Assembly (NCBI GenBank): GCA_025560025.1
Contig: CP048488.1
Coordinates: 1-64,000 of the forward strand
Direction: 5' to 3'
Origin: Agrobacterium tumefaciens
GTDB lineage: Bacteria; Pseudomonadota; Alphaproteobacteria; Rhizobiales; Rhizobiaceae
Length of the DNA: 64,000 bases
The notes below the pieces were generated by a model. It was not told the origin of the DNA. It made no database searches and worked only from the letters and a program-made list of their open reading frames with translations. Position 1 is the first letter of the stretch. Each line of letters opens with the position of its first letter. The position numbers and the translations under genes are program-made. This document shows positions 26,058 through 35,976 of this stretch, piece by piece.

Positions 26058-27263
26058 TCATTCGGCGGCTTGCGCTGCCGGAGGAAAGACGCCGAGATGG
26101 ATCTGGCCAATGAGGTCGTGGGTCGCGTCGCTGTTCGGCGGATGGAAGGGGCCGGAACGGACGTCGCGCGTCAGCCGCTCCAGTTCGTTTCGACGGAGCA
26201 ACGAGCTAGCGCCGGCAACCTTGCTGGCGCGATCAACGATCCGGAGTGCCCCATCGACAGCGTGCTGTTTGGCGCCAAGCAATTTGGTTGGCCAGAGTAG
26301 CCCGTGATCCACGCCCTCGGTCCATTCCGCCGCTACGCGGCTGAGAAAAGCCCAAATACTATCGAGTTCTATAGAAGCCTTGGCGATTTCGACCTGTGTT
26401 TGCGGATGATGGGCATAGGTCCGACCGGAGAGTGCCGGAGAAACGCGGGATTTAGCCGTTTCCACCGCGATGTCGAACGCGCGATTGGCAATGCCGTAGT
26501 ACACAGCACCGATCGGAAGAACAGCCGAAGCAATGATGCCGTCAACAAAAGGATCGTTCGGCGGGCCGGCTGGAAGCACGCGCGTTACATAAGGTTTTGC
26601 CGCGATCACTCCCTCCAGGATTGTATCATCACTCCGCGTCGCGCGCACGCCATGCGAATCCCAGGTTTCTCGTGTGTGGTGCCCGGGATCCTGCCGGCGA
26701 ATAAAAGCATGGACAATTTTTGGTGTGGCTGGATCGCTTGCATCGAGTGCATGGATTCCGAGCCAGTCCCAGACGGGTGAAAGAGAGGTAAAAATCTTCC
26801 GTCCGTGAAAGCGGTAGCCACCGTCGGCGAGTGGTTCGGCCACCACGTTGGAGCCTGCGAGGCCAAGATCGTTGCCTGGCTCGCCATGGCCGGCTGCAAA
26901 GATCCGACCCGCTGCCGCCTCTTCGAGGATCCAGTCGGTTGAGTGATCGCCACGGCGCCAGAGATAAGCAGCAGTACCGATCCAATAGAGGTGCATGTTG
27001 ATTGCCAGTGCCGTGGCGGGTGCATGATAAGAAAGCCGCGCCTGTTCGGCCAGTACCTGTGACAGGGTCAGCCCCCGGCCCCCGAATTCCACCGGCAGTG
27101 CTGCCTGTAGGTACCCGACTGCTTTGAGATCGGCGAGATCCTCAAAAAAGAAGCGGTTTTCCCGGTCATAATCCGCAGCGCGACTTTGAAAAGTGTGAAG
27201 CAAGACTTCATCAAGGAGATGTTGGCCTGCCTCCAATTTTGTATCAAGGGAATAAGTGCCCAT
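26058..27263 (-). CDS. Acyl-CoA-dehydrogenase-family flavoprotein (possible flavin monooxygenase)
   Basis: A 401-residue protein with the acyl-CoA dehydrogenase fold. The helical N-terminal part has LADLKAVGYLQAALPVEFGG, the beta domain has FAAGHGEPGNDLG and YRFHGRKIFTSLSPVWD, and the C-terminal helices include YAHHPQTQVEIAKASIELDS. Members near LLM monooxygenases are often DszC/SfnC-like flavin-dependent oxygenases rather than true dehydrogenases. I cannot see a clear catalytic glutamate. It lies between two AhpD-like genes on the same strand. Confidence 0.82.
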   Translation of the reverse strand: MGTYSLDTKLEAGQHLLDEVLLHTFQSRAADYDRENRFFFEDLADLKAVGYLQAALPVEFGGRGLTLSQVLAEQARLSYHAPATALAINMHLYWIGTAAYLWRRGDHSTDWILEEAAAGRIFAAGHGEPGNDLGLAGSNVVAEPLADGGYRFHGRKIFTSLSPVWDWLGIHALDASDPATPKIVHAFIRRQDPGHHTRETWDSHGVRATRSDDTILEGVIAAKPYVTRVLPAGPPNDPFVDGIIASAVLPIGAVYYGIANRAFDIAVETAKSRVSPALSGRTYAHHPQTQVEIAKASIELDSIWAFLSRVAAEWTEGVDHGLLWPTKLLGAKQHAVDGALRIVDRASKVAGASSLLRRNELERLTRDVRSGPFHPPNSDATHDLIGQIHLGVFPPAAQAAE

Positions 27264-27316
27264 ACTGATCCTTTAGTCCTCCTTGAGTCTTAAACGGACT
27301 ATTGGAAAATCGGTTA

Positions 27317-27886
27317 TTATGAGAAGAATTTATCATCCGGAAGGATCCCCAAAGATATAGTGACCCTGTTGGTGTGATTGAACCAGGAAGCTGTTTCAAC
27401 AGCCTCCAATAATTCTTCATCGGAAAGCTCAAGATCCCTGAGCTTCTCGAAGTCGGCTTGCGAGATAGTTTTGGGGCTTAGAGTCACCTTGACCGCCAAA
27501 TCAGCTAAAGCCCGCTGTCGCTTTGACAAGTCGGCGAGATGGTAGTCGAGCGCGACCCGACGAGCAAAACCCGGATCATTGAGCAGGTCGCCAAAGGCGC
27601 GCGTGTGATGAATCTCGCAAACGCCACATCCGTTCGTCGCTGAGACAACCACGGCGATTAACTCGCGATCCTGTAGCGGCAACCGCCTGCCCGTCGCCGC
27701 GAACAGATGCTCGAAATGACCGGTGAAGCGGCGAGCTGTGTCAGGATTGAGCGAAAGCGCCCGAACCCAGTTCTCATGGTGGTGACGATCAACTAAAGCC
27801 TGAATATCTTCAGGCAGTTCGGATTCGTCCGGAATGCGCAAACGGGAAATCCGCTGGCTCCGAGCCAGCCCGTCGATCGTTGTCAT
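27317..27886 (-). CDS. AhpD-like carboxymuconolactone-decarboxylase-family protein (second copy)
   Basis: A 189-residue relative of the gene at 25295-25918. It has the C-X2-C motif in TNGCGVCEIHH and the common layout ISRLRIPDESELPEDI near the N terminus, LQDRELIAVVVSATNG before the motif, and a C terminus NRVTISLGILPDDKFF that mirrors the paralogue (NRLTIALNVLPDPQFF). It is the first gene of the minus-strand unit 27886-24384. Its upstream region carries a GTCTA-N9-TAGAC inverted repeat. Confidence 0.85.
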   Translation of the reverse strand: MTTIDGLARSQRISRLRIPDESELPEDIQALVDRHHHENWVRALSLNPDTARRFTGHFEHLFAATGRRLPLQDRELIAVVVSATNGCGVCEIHHTRAFGDLLNDPGFARRVALDYHLADLSKRQRALADLAVKVTLSPKTISQADFEKLRDLELSDEELLEAVETASWFNHTNRVTISLGILPDDKFFS

Positions 27887-27949
27887 GCCATTCTCCGTCG
27901 ATATTGAGGGGGCGACTGAATAAACGGAAGTCAGTTCTCTATTAATATT

Positions 27950-27968
27950 GTCTATTAAAAATATAGAC
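27950..27968. promoter_or_regulatory. Inverted repeat GTCTA-N9-TAGAC (site A)
   Basis: A 19-bp element with half-sites GTCTA (27950-27954) and TAGAC (27964-27968), AT-rich between. A second TAGACGAA follows directly as a direct repeat. It is 64 bp upstream of the first gene of the AhpD/flavoprotein/hydrolase unit. The same element with the same spacing occurs at 43670-43688, which suggests a shared regulator, probably of the LysR type. Confidence 0.5.
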
Positions 27969-28042
27969 GAACTAGACGAATCTAATTTCGCACGCGTGGG
28001 GAGAAAAACTTTCTCATCGCCGTTGCTTGGGGCACTGTGTCG

Positions 28043-29077
28043 TCATTTCACGATGTCTTGAAGGCTGACGCGGTCGATCGTCGTGAGCACGGCAATCACA
28101 ATAACAACGCCCTTGACGATTTCCTGGGTGAACGTGCTGACGCCAGAAACGTTCAGGCCGTTGCTCAGGATAGTGATAAGCGCGACCCCGAGCAGGGTGC
28201 GCTGTGCGCCGCCGACCCCGCCTGTAAGTGCCGTGCCGCCAACGACGATTGCAGCGACTGTGTCGAGAAGATACCCGTCCCCGATTGAGGGGGTAGCGGA
28301 ACCCAAACGCGACAACAGAAAGAACCCACCGATCGCAGCGAGTGTGCTTGAAAGCACAAACGCATAGGTCTTGTAGCGGTTGATAGCGATGCCGCTCAGT
28401 TTCGCGACACGCTCGCCAGCCCCTATCGCGACGATGTACCGGCCGAACCGGGTATGGGACGTTGTCAGGCTCAGCACGAGCCAAAGCAGCAGCGAAAGGA
28501 GAAGGACGTTGGGCACCCGCGGGATTATCTGCCCGTTGGCGAGCATCGAAAAGTCGTCGTCGTTGACGAACAGGGCAGTGCCATCAAGCACGTGCAGCAT
28601 GATGCCCGTAAAGATGGAACTGGACGCAAGAGTTGCAATGAACGACGGCAGCCGCAGGACTGTCGAAAGAACGGAATTGAGCAGGCCGGCAGCGATGCCG
28701 AAACCGAGCACGGCGAGGAGGGCCGTTGTGTAACCCGTGCCAAATTTCTGCAGGAGAACGGCGCTGATCGCGGAGGCGAGCGCTGCGACAGCAGCAACGG
28801 AGAGGTCGATGCTGCCCATTAGCACGATGAAGGTCGCGCCGAGCGAGATCAAGAGCAGTGGCCCGGCCTGGGCTCCCATGACCGTCAGGTTGAGCGGCGA
28901 CAAGAATGCGGGCTGCTGGAAAGCGAAGTAGCCAATAAGAATGAGAAGCGCCGATGCTGGCAGCCAGGTCGCCCGGTGTTCGCGCGAAACGATGGCCGTT
29001 GCAACACGCGCCTTCCAGGTTTCTATTTTGCCCGTTGCCTGCGGAACTTCAATTTCACTAATCTGCTTCGGGATCAT
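28043..29077 (-). CDS. Sugar-type ABC transporter permease (RbsC family)
   Basis: A 344-residue inner-membrane permease of the ribose/xylose/autoinducer-2 class with about nine hydrophobic segments. Family signatures are LLISLGATFIVLMGSIDLSV, the GTALTGGVGGAQRTLLGVAL block and ILSNGLNVSGVSTFTQEIVK. The start at 29077 (MIPKQISEIEV) is chosen because the longer frame overlaps the upstream ATPase. It is the last gene of a binding protein-ATPase-permease set on the minus strand. Confidence 0.9.
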   Translation of the reverse strand: MIPKQISEIEVPQATGKIETWKARVATAIVSREHRATWLPASALLILIGYFAFQQPAFLSPLNLTVMGAQAGPLLLISLGATFIVLMGSIDLSVAAVAALASAISAVLLQKFGTGYTTALLAVLGFGIAAGLLNSVLSTVLRLPSFIATLASSSIFTGIMLHVLDGTALFVNDDDFSMLANGQIIPRVPNVLLLSLLLWLVLSLTTSHTRFGRYIVAIGAGERVAKLSGIAINRYKTYAFVLSSTLAAIGGFFLLSRLGSATPSIGDGYLLDTVAAIVVGGTALTGGVGGAQRTLLGVALITILSNGLNVSGVSTFTQEIVKGVVIVIAVLTTIDRVSLQDIVK

Positions 29078-29087
29078 AGGAATCTCT

Positions 29088-30668
29088 TCAAGGCGCAACA
29101 ATCGGCGTCTTCTCGTTCGAGGCGGGACCAATCATATCGGCGACAAGGGCGTGCTCGGTCGTGAGCGTTTGGCGGTTGTCGATATCGCTGACGATCCGAC
29201 CATCTCGCATGATCAGTATCCGGTCGCTGAGCGAGATCAGCTCCGGGAGATCATCTGTAACGTAAAGGATCGAGGTGCCATGAGCGGTAAGATCTCGCAA
29301 AAGCGCGTAGATTTCACGCTTGGCTCCCACATCCACGCCAGCGGTTGGATTCTCTATCAGAAGCAGCACCGGCTCGCGATGGATCCAGCGCGCCAATGAT
29401 ACCTTCTGCTGATTGCCACCGCTCAGTGTACGCAGGGGTTGACCTGAAACGGCCTTGATCCGCAGGGACACGATCATCTGTCTGGCGACATTTTGCTCAC
29501 GAGCAGAACGCCAGATGCCGAATGCGTTGGAAAAACCGCGAGCGCCGGCATGACCGCTCGGCAGAGAAATGTTCGATGCGACATCCGCGGTCACGACTAC
29601 CGCTTCGTTCGACCGATCACCGGGAATGAATGCGATGCCCTTTTGTTTCCGCTGGGCGATAGATCCTGCAAGCGGCATGCCCCCAAGCTCGACCGTGCCG
29701 TCCCGATGGGAGGTTACGCCCGCCAGAACGCGCAGAAGTTGCCCCTTGCCCGATCCCAGAAGACCGCCGATACCGACGATCTCGCCCTTTCCGACGTTGA
29801 AGGAAATGTCGGTGAGGTGCGTTAAGCGTTGCCCTGCCGACGGTCGGCTGGAACGTGAAAGCCCCTTGACGACAAGAAAGGGCTCTTCATTGAGCGTCGA
29901 CCTCTTGCCCGGCGTCGTGCTTTCGAAAGCCCGGCCGACCATCAACCGGTGCAATCCGGCCTCATCGAACTGAGAAATCGGCCCTTCTCCGACGATCGCA
30001 CCATCCTTCAGGACGATCAGCCGATCGCAGACGTCGAAAACTTCCTGCAGGCGATGCGAAACGAAGGCCACGCCCGCGCCTTGCCTGCGAAGCCTGCCCA
30101 TGCTTTCCAGAAGCCGGACCACCTCGGCACGGCTAAGCCCGGTTGTCGGCTCGTCGAAGAGTACGAAACCGGAGGGCAACCCCAGCACTTTCGGTAACAG
30201 AATTGCCCGACAGACCTCCAGCGATTGCCGGGTGGCGAAGTCGTAGTTCAGCATCAGGTGCTTGACGTCGACCGCGATACCCATGGAACGCACGAGGTCG
30301 CGGGCAATATCAATCATCTTCGCCTTATTCAGCACCCCAAAGCGCGTGAAACGCTTTTCATGGCCGAGGAAAAGGCTCTCATAGACAGGCAGGGCCCCGA
30401 TCAGCGCGGGATCCTGAAAGATCCGCCAGATCCCGCGCTGATTGGCCTCGTAATAATTTTCCAGGGCGACCGGCGTGCCGCCGATCGCTACGGTTCCTCT
30501 GGATGGTTTCAATGTACCGGAAAGCACGTTAAGAAGCGTCGACTTGCCAGCTCCATTTTCCCCAACGATACCGACAACCTCTCCCGACCGGATCGCGAGG
30601 TTTATATCGCGAAGGGCGGGCGAAGGACCAAAGGAATGGGTGAGGCTCTCGACGCTCAGAATGGACAT
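29088..30668 (-). CDS. Sugar-type ABC transporter ATPase (RbsA family, two NBDs)
   Basis: A 526-residue double-ATPase subunit. The first domain has Walker A GENGAGKST and LTHSFGPSPALRDINLAI. The second has GLLGSGKGQ, the usual degenerate form of this family, and the signature TLSGGNQQKVSLARWI followed by LLIENPTAGVDVGAK. The first domain's signature region is unusual (FATRQSLEVCRAILL rather than LSVGQQQ), which may weaken one ATP site. I chose ATG 30668, 2 bp after the binding-protein stop; the longer frame runs through that gene. Confidence 0.9.
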   Translation of the reverse strand: MSILSVESLTHSFGPSPALRDINLAIRSGEVVGIVGENGAGKSTLLNVLSGTLKPSRGTVAIGGTPVALENYYEANQRGIWRIFQDPALIGALPVYESLFLGHEKRFTRFGVLNKAKMIDIARDLVRSMGIAVDVKHLMLNYDFATRQSLEVCRAILLPKVLGLPSGFVLFDEPTTGLSRAEVVRLLESMGRLRRQGAGVAFVSHRLQEVFDVCDRLIVLKDGAIVGEGPISQFDEAGLHRLMVGRAFESTTPGKRSTLNEEPFLVVKGLSRSSRPSAGQRLTHLTDISFNVGKGEIVGIGGLLGSGKGQLLRVLAGVTSHRDGTVELGGMPLAGSIAQRKQKGIAFIPGDRSNEAVVVTADVASNISLPSGHAGARGFSNAFGIWRSAREQNVARQMIVSLRIKAVSGQPLRTLSGGNQQKVSLARWIHREPVLLLIENPTAGVDVGAKREIYALLRDLTAHGTSILYVTDDLPELISLSDRILIMRDGRIVSDIDNRQTLTTEHALVADMIGPASNEKTPIVAP

Positions 30669-30670
30669 TC

Positions 30671-31978
30671 TCAGGCCTTGATGCCCTTGAAGCTGAAGTC
30701 GTCCAGCTTGAGTTTGTAGGCGCTCTCGTAGCGCTTCGTGACAGCGTCGAACTCGCCCGTTTCGATAGACTTGGCATAGTCTGCCTGAGGTCGGTAATCT
30801 GCAGGCTTCTCGATGCCGGTGGCAGTGAAGTAGTCGTCGTACCTGATCGGGGCGAGCGGCGCCTGAGGGTCCCATTTGTCGCCGCTGATGACATGCGACA
30901 GCAGCTTCGGATCGAAGGGCAGGTTCGGATTGTCCACGTAGCGCGCCAGAACACCATCAACATTGTCTTTGGTGACGAGAAGCCCATTGAACCCCACGAA
31001 CCTTTCCGGGGCGGACGCCTCATAGCCGTTCAGAGCATCGAAGAGCCGGGCGACAGCCTGGACACCGTAATAGGCCGGAGACTGGAACGCGGTGGCCGCG
31101 ACTTTTCCGGCCTTGATTGCCCTGAAGATATCGGTTGCGCCATCCGCTCCAACCGTGAGCACTTCCTCACCGGCCTCGATCTTGAGACCGCGCAGCGCTG
31201 CCAGAACCCCGGTCAGCGATCCATCATTCTGGGCGATAATGCCGTTGGGCACGCCGTGGCGGGCGATGAGGTCCTCGGTCGCTTTCTGCCCTTCCTCGGC
31301 GCTCCAATTGCCTGGCAGACTTCCGGCGATCGTTACACCGGGAAATTCGGCAAGCGCACGCTTCACGGCCGCCGTGCGCAGATTGTCGTAGGATGAACCC
31401 TTCGAACCGGTGATATGCAGGAATTTGGCGTCCGGCCCGAACTTCTTCACCGCCAGGCCAATGGTGTATTTGACGGCTTCATACATATTACCGCCGCGAT
31501 TTCCGTCCTCACGCGCAACGATTGCCTGCGCAAAGCCGGTTCCGGCGTCAATCGGAGATGTCCAGGGAATGTTGTTGCCGACATTGACCACATAGCCGCC
31601 GCCCTCTTGCGCTGTCCGGGCAATCCGCTTCAGACTGCTCCCGTCGGCGCTGACGATGAGGAAGAGTTTTGCACCTGCCGCAGCGGCGGACTGCGCCTGC
31701 GTAACGGCCGTGCCATCGTTGAGGTTGAACGTCGTCGAACTATAGGGAAGGCCGAGAACAGCTGCGGCCCGCTTTGCCGCATCGTTGATGATGGTGTTCC
31801 ATTCATTGCTCAGCAGCAAAAGCTGATGCAGCGGAGCGGATTTAAAACTCTGAGCGCGTGCTTCCCAGCTGGGCAGAAATCCACTTCCCGCCACGGCAAG
31901 ACCCGCCCCTGCCTGGAGCAGACGGCGGCGAGAAAGCGAGCTTGATAAGGGTGAAGAAGTTACTTTAGATGAAGTCAT
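30671..31978 (-). CDS. Sugar-type periplasmic binding protein with Tat-like signal
   Basis: A 435-residue solute-binding protein. The N terminus SRRRLLQAGAGLAVAGSGF is a twin-arginine signal followed by a cleavage region near ARAQS. The body is of the periplasmic-binding I class (sugar and autoinducer-2 binding): AAAAGAKLFLIVSADGSSLK, HITGSKGSSYDNLRTAAVKR, and GIIAQNDGSLTGVLAALRG. First gene of the importer trio. The ligand cannot be read from sequence; neighbours do not include sugar kinases, so a non-sugar ligand is possible. Confidence 0.88.
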   Translation of the reverse strand: MTSSKVTSSPLSSSLSRRRLLQAGAGLAVAGSGFLPSWEARAQSFKSAPLHQLLLLSNEWNTIINDAAKRAAAVLGLPYSSTTFNLNDGTAVTQAQSAAAAGAKLFLIVSADGSSLKRIARTAQEGGGYVVNVGNNIPWTSPIDAGTGFAQAIVAREDGNRGGNMYEAVKYTIGLAVKKFGPDAKFLHITGSKGSSYDNLRTAAVKRALAEFPGVTIAGSLPGNWSAEEGQKATEDLIARHGVPNGIIAQNDGSLTGVLAALRGLKIEAGEEVLTVGADGATDIFRAIKAGKVAATAFQSPAYYGVQAVARLFDALNGYEASAPERFVGFNGLLVTKDNVDGVLARYVDNPNLPFDPKLLSHVISGDKWDPQAPLAPIRYDDYFTATGIEKPADYRPQADYAKSIETGEFDAVTKRYESAYKLKLDDFSFKGIKA

Positions 31979-32110
31979 TTGAAGGATCCTTTCATAGGGT
32001 GAATTGGCTTATGCGGTTTGAGGTAGAGGCAATTGGGCAGTTCTACTGGGGTAGTTGCCTTGGCGTTTTCACAGCCGCGGCCGCCGCCAGTTGAAGTCCT
32101 GGCGAGCTCC

Positions 32111-32941
32111 TTATTCATAAAATCCGTCCGTGGATTTGATCAGGCTCGCAAACTGCTCCCGGTCGTGACCGAAGAGGACTTTGAGAGAACGGGATTCGGC
32201 GTATTTCCTGATATAGCTGACCGTCCGATCGTAACCGATCGTATCGTGGAGAACGCCGGCTCGGCGGGCCGGAGGACCATAATTTGTGGCGGTGTAACAA
32301 GCGTCTGAAACGAGCAGAAACCCGGGCCGCTTCTCAAGCTCCACGGCAATACCCAACATCCCGGCAGCATGGCCGCTTCCGAAGTTGAGCAGGGTCACTC
32401 CAGGCGCGAGTTCTCTTTCCCTCTCATCGCGACTGACAAGATCCCAGTTTCGTGGGGCCGCAAACCACGCCTCGATATCCTTGACGATGTAAGGCGACGA
32501 ATGATCCCCCGTCGCGAAATACCGGACTGCGGTTGCGAATTCATCTTCATGTGCAATCAGCCTCGACTTTCCGAAATACTCGACGCAACCGGCGTGATCA
32601 TTGTGAAGATGCGACAGGACCACCGTCGAAATATCGTCCGGTGAAAGGCCGAGCTGCCTCAGCCGTTCCGGCAGATTGCATTCCGACGCCCCGATATAGG
32701 GCGCGTTCAGTTGCGATTGCGCGGGCCACCGGCCATTCGTTCCCATGCATTCCGGGTGACATCCTGTGTCGTAGAGGACCGTGGCATCGGTGCATTGGAT
32801 GAGGTAGGCGGAGACCGGAATGTCGATCAGACGACTACTCACCGTCGGCTTCTGCGGCGTGACAAAAGTGGAGTTGGCGATGATGAAGTTTTCGTCGACA
32901 CGAATTTCACCCAGGTCGAGAACGAACAGCTTATTTCCCAT
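32111..32941 (-). CDS. Metallo-beta-lactamase-fold lactonase (N-acyl-homoserine-lactonase family)
   Basis: A 276-residue dinuclear-zinc hydrolase. It has the motif H111-LHND-H116-AG (SHLHNDHAG), a later His in GSGHAAGM, Asp in VSDACYT and a C-terminal GHDREQ. This matches the AHL-lactonase branch (AiiA/AttM-like), which opens lactone rings; related members hydrolyse other lactones such as gamma-butyrolactone. It sits between a sugar-type importer and an acyl-CoA-dehydrogenase-like gene on the same strand. Function could be quorum quenching or, more likely in this setting, a catabolic lactone step. Confidence 0.88.
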   Translation of the reverse strand: MGNKLFVLDLGEIRVDENFIIANSTFVTPQKPTVSSRLIDIPVSAYLIQCTDATVLYDTGCHPECMGTNGRWPAQSQLNAPYIGASECNLPERLRQLGLSPDDISTVVLSHLHNDHAGCVEYFGKSRLIAHEDEFATAVRYFATGDHSSPYIVKDIEAWFAAPRNWDLVSRDERERELAPGVTLLNFGSGHAAGMLGIAVELEKRPGFLLVSDACYTATNYGPPARRAGVLHDTIGYDRTVSYIRKYAESRSLKVLFGHDREQFASLIKSTDGFYE

Positions 32942-33020
32942 AAGATCTCCTAATTAAGTCACGCGATCTGGTTCAGCGCCGGCTGAGGTGAGGTTGACCA
33001 GCCTCGACGCGAAACATCCG

Positions 33021-34235
33021 CTAGGCCTTTCCAATGCCGGTGGTCCAAAGATCCGGCGGCAGGCTGCGGTTAACCGCGAAATCACCGATCTGACGCTCCT
33101 TGTAGATGACCGGATTGTGGGAGGAGATGGCGCGGGCGTTTCGCCAATAGCGATCCAGCCCCAACTCGTTGCTGAGCGCAGACGCTCCCAGTCCGTCGAA
33201 GAGGACGGTCGTCGCATCGAGGATGAGTTGGTGGACGACGACCTGTGCCTGGTAAATCTGCACCTCGAGTTTGCCGATCTCCGTTCTTTCCCTGCAGCCT
33301 TTAGCAACAGCGCGGTGATAGGCGTCGGCGGCTGAAAGTACGATCGAGTTTGCCCCGTGCGCATTGGCAAACACCTTACCGACGAGCTGGAGCACCTGCG
33401 GATCGTCGCTCGCGGTGCTGGCAGCCGCGTGGGAATATGTCCGTTTGCGTGACCGCACATAGTCCGCAACGGCAGTGGACGCCCCCCGCCCGATTCCGAC
33501 AAGCGTTGCCAGATGGGCCAATTGAGCGAAGGCCGTCAGGAACGGCCACCGCGATGCCGATGGCGCAATATCGTCATCGTGCAGAAGGACCTGATCGAAT
33601 ACGGCGGTCCCACTGGCGGTCAGTCTCTGTCCGAAACCGTTCCAGTCATCGACAATGGACGTTCCTGGCGCCGTCGTTTTTATAAGCGCTATGATCAGCT
33701 CGTCAGCATTGTTCAAGCCGCTGACAGTCATCCATTCCGAGAACAGAGCGCCGGTCGTATAGAATTTCTGGCCGTTGAGACGATGGCCCTCATTGGTTTT
33801 TATGATGGAAGTCGAAAATTTGCCAAGCGTGGCATTTCCAACCTCCGTCGCTGCAGCGGAGATGATCTCCCCGGATCCGATGATGTCGATGCAACGCCTC
33901 GTCCAGGCGTTGGATGGTTCGTCGAGAAGCTGTCCGAGCAATCCGAAATGGGCGCGGAAGATCTGCGCGACATTCGAGTCTGCCTCTGCAAGCTCGACGA
34001 GCAATGCAAGGAGTTCCAGCGGTGTCGCTCCCAAACCGCCTTTATCTTTGGGGAGAAGCAGCGCACCGAATTTGAGCGCTTTCAGCCTTGCGACTTCATC
34101 GCGCGGGAGTGTGCGTGTCGCATCTCTTTGGCGCGAGCCTTCGGCGATTTCGGCGAACACCGGCCGGAAAATTGCCACGAGTGTGCGGAATGCGGGTGTG
34201 TCGATTGTCGGCCAGGTATGAGGATGATGGGTCAA
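33021..34235 (-). CDS. Acyl-CoA-dehydrogenase-family flavoprotein, DszC/SfnC-like
   Basis: A 404-residue protein of the acyl-CoA dehydrogenase superfamily. It has LKALKFGALLLPKDKGGLGA, ADSNVAQIFRAHFGLLGQL, GHRLNGQKFYTTGALFSEWM and C-terminal YWRNARAISSHNP. The phrase near the end and the ALFSEW segment are typical of the DszC/SfnC-type flavin-dependent oxygenases that attack sulfur or nitrogen heteroatoms. It lies downstream of the peptide-type ABC transporter and LLM genes on the same strand, consistent with organosulfur oxidation. Confidence 0.85.
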   Translation of the reverse strand: MTHHPHTWPTIDTPAFRTLVAIFRPVFAEIAEGSRQRDATRTLPRDEVARLKALKFGALLLPKDKGGLGATPLELLALLVELAEADSNVAQIFRAHFGLLGQLLDEPSNAWTRRCIDIIGSGEIISAAATEVGNATLGKFSTSIIKTNEGHRLNGQKFYTTGALFSEWMTVSGLNNADELIIALIKTTAPGTSIVDDWNGFGQRLTASGTAVFDQVLLHDDDIAPSASRWPFLTAFAQLAHLATLVGIGRGASTAVADYVRSRKRTYSHAAASTASDDPQVLQLVGKVFANAHGANSIVLSAADAYHRAVAKGCRERTEIGKLEVQIYQAQVVVHQLILDATTVLFDGLGASALSNELGLDRYWRNARAISSHNPVIYKERQIGDFAVNRSLPPDLWTTGIGKA

Positions 34236-34323
34236 GGGCGTTCACTTACAATTTGGAAATAATGACGGTGTTGTCGCGCTACGTGGCAGGCGGCGCCTGT
34301 GGAGCCCGCCTGCCGGATAAAGC

Positions 34324-35919
34324 TCAGCTTCCCAGCCACGCAGCGGCGAAGTCGACCGAATGCCCGGACGAATCCTCGGTGTGGTTGTGCAGCGTCTTGC
34401 GATAGAGCGTCAGGTTCTGGAACTGAACGAGGTTTACCGCCGGCAGATCGCGGTGAAGGATGTGTTGGAACCTGACGAAGTATTCTTTGCGCTTCGCCGG
34501 ATCGATTTCGATCGATCCTTTCTCGAAGATCTCATCGACCTCGGCATTGCTGTAGCCGGAGTGATTGGACCACGGCACGCCCTTCTTGATGTTCTTCGAC
34601 CAGTAGCCGCGCTGGATGCCGTCCGTCGGATCATAACCGTTGGCAAGATGCTGGAGGTCGATATCGAAGGCCGCGTCGGTATAGACGCTCTTGATGTAGG
34701 TCGCGTAGTCGTAGCTCTGGATCGCCACGTCGACGCCGATGTCGCCGAAGGCGGATCGGAGGAATTCTGCGCCGACACGGGTTGGCCCGTAGACAGGATT
34801 GTAGGTAAGGCGCAGCGCGAACCGTTTCCCATCACCACCACGCTTGTGGCCGGCCTCATCAAGAAGCGCTTCCGCCTTGGCCTTGTCGAAGGCATAGAAG
34901 CCGATACTTGGATCGTGATATTCTGCCATCGACGGTGCAATCGCGGTCGGGGACGGCACAGCATATCCCTTCCAGACGAGACGGATGTAGTCGTCGATAT
35001 TGATGGCGTGAGCGAAAGCCTGGCGAACACGCAGATCGCTGAGAATCGGATGATCCAGACGGAAAAACAACTGGTTCAGACTGCCTTCAAGCTCGTAACC
35101 GCGAGTCTCGACGCCGAAGCGCGGATCGTCGCCAAGGCGCTTGATCTCGTCGAGCGGCACGGGTGTGTGATAGCCTACATCGACGTCTCCCGCCTCGAAA
35201 GCCGCCCCGCGGGCGCTGACATCAACGATAAACCGTGTCACCACAGCATCGAGCAGGGGCAGATCCTTGATCCAGTAATCGGGATTGCGTTCGAGCAGGA
35301 TATGGCTGCCGCGTTCCCACTCCTTGAACACGTAGGGGCCCGTGCCTATCGGTTTTGCGTTATAGGGGTTCGCCCGAATATCCGTCTCTTCGTAGAGGTG
35401 TTTCGGGATGATGGGCGAAGCGATGCCGGAAAGGGCCGGCAACAGGAATGGAACCGGTGTCTTGAACTGGGCGACGACCGTCAGTGGATCGGGCGTGTCG
35501 ATCTTTTCGAGCGATGCAAACGTCACACGCCGGCGCGGATGGGTTTCCTTCAACGTCAGCAGCGAGAATGCAACGTCCGCGGAGGTGAACGGTTGACCGT
35601 CATGCCACTTGATGCCCGGGCGCAGGTGGAAAGTGTAGGTCTTTCCATCCGCGCTGATATCCCAGCTCTCCGCAAGATGTGGTTTGAAGGTCCGGTCGAA
35701 ACTGACCTTCAACAACCCTTCGATGACACGGGAACCGACGCCGGCGTTGCCGGTGTTCTGGAACAATTCGATGAGCATGGCGGGTTCGCTGGCGGCGACG
35801 ATGCGGGCGGTACCGCCACGCACCGGCGTAGTTTGAGCGAACGAAATACCGGGTATGGCGGTACCCAATGCGCCGATTCCGAGGGCGGCGTTGAACGTCC
35901 GGCGCGACAGTTTGATCAT
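34324..35919 (-). CDS. Peptide-type ABC transporter binding protein (SBP_bac_5)
   Basis: A 531-residue periplasmic binding protein of the dipeptide/oligopeptide/nickel family. The N terminus SRRTFNAALGIGALGTAIPG is a Tat-like signal. The family block GKTYTFHLRPGIKWHDGQPF and GTGPYVFKEWERGSHILLER are clear, as is VRQAFAHAINIDDYI. It is the last gene of a set with two permeases and a double ATPase. The monooxygenases upstream suggest the ligand is not a simple peptide. Confidence 0.92.
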   Translation of the reverse strand: MIKLSRRTFNAALGIGALGTAIPGISFAQTTPVRGGTARIVAASEPAMLIELFQNTGNAGVGSRVIEGLLKVSFDRTFKPHLAESWDISADGKTYTFHLRPGIKWHDGQPFTSADVAFSLLTLKETHPRRRVTFASLEKIDTPDPLTVVAQFKTPVPFLLPALSGIASPIIPKHLYEETDIRANPYNAKPIGTGPYVFKEWERGSHILLERNPDYWIKDLPLLDAVVTRFIVDVSARGAAFEAGDVDVGYHTPVPLDEIKRLGDDPRFGVETRGYELEGSLNQLFFRLDHPILSDLRVRQAFAHAINIDDYIRLVWKGYAVPSPTAIAPSMAEYHDPSIGFYAFDKAKAEALLDEAGHKRGGDGKRFALRLTYNPVYGPTRVGAEFLRSAFGDIGVDVAIQSYDYATYIKSVYTDAAFDIDLQHLANGYDPTDGIQRGYWSKNIKKGVPWSNHSGYSNAEVDEIFEKGSIEIDPAKRKEYFVRFQHILHRDLPAVNLVQFQNLTLYRKTLHNHTEDSSGHSVDFAAAWLGS

Positions 35920-35976
35920 GAAATTCTCCTGGCTCGTGAAGTTTCGGGTTCTGTTGTTTTAGGGAGTCCGTTGCCG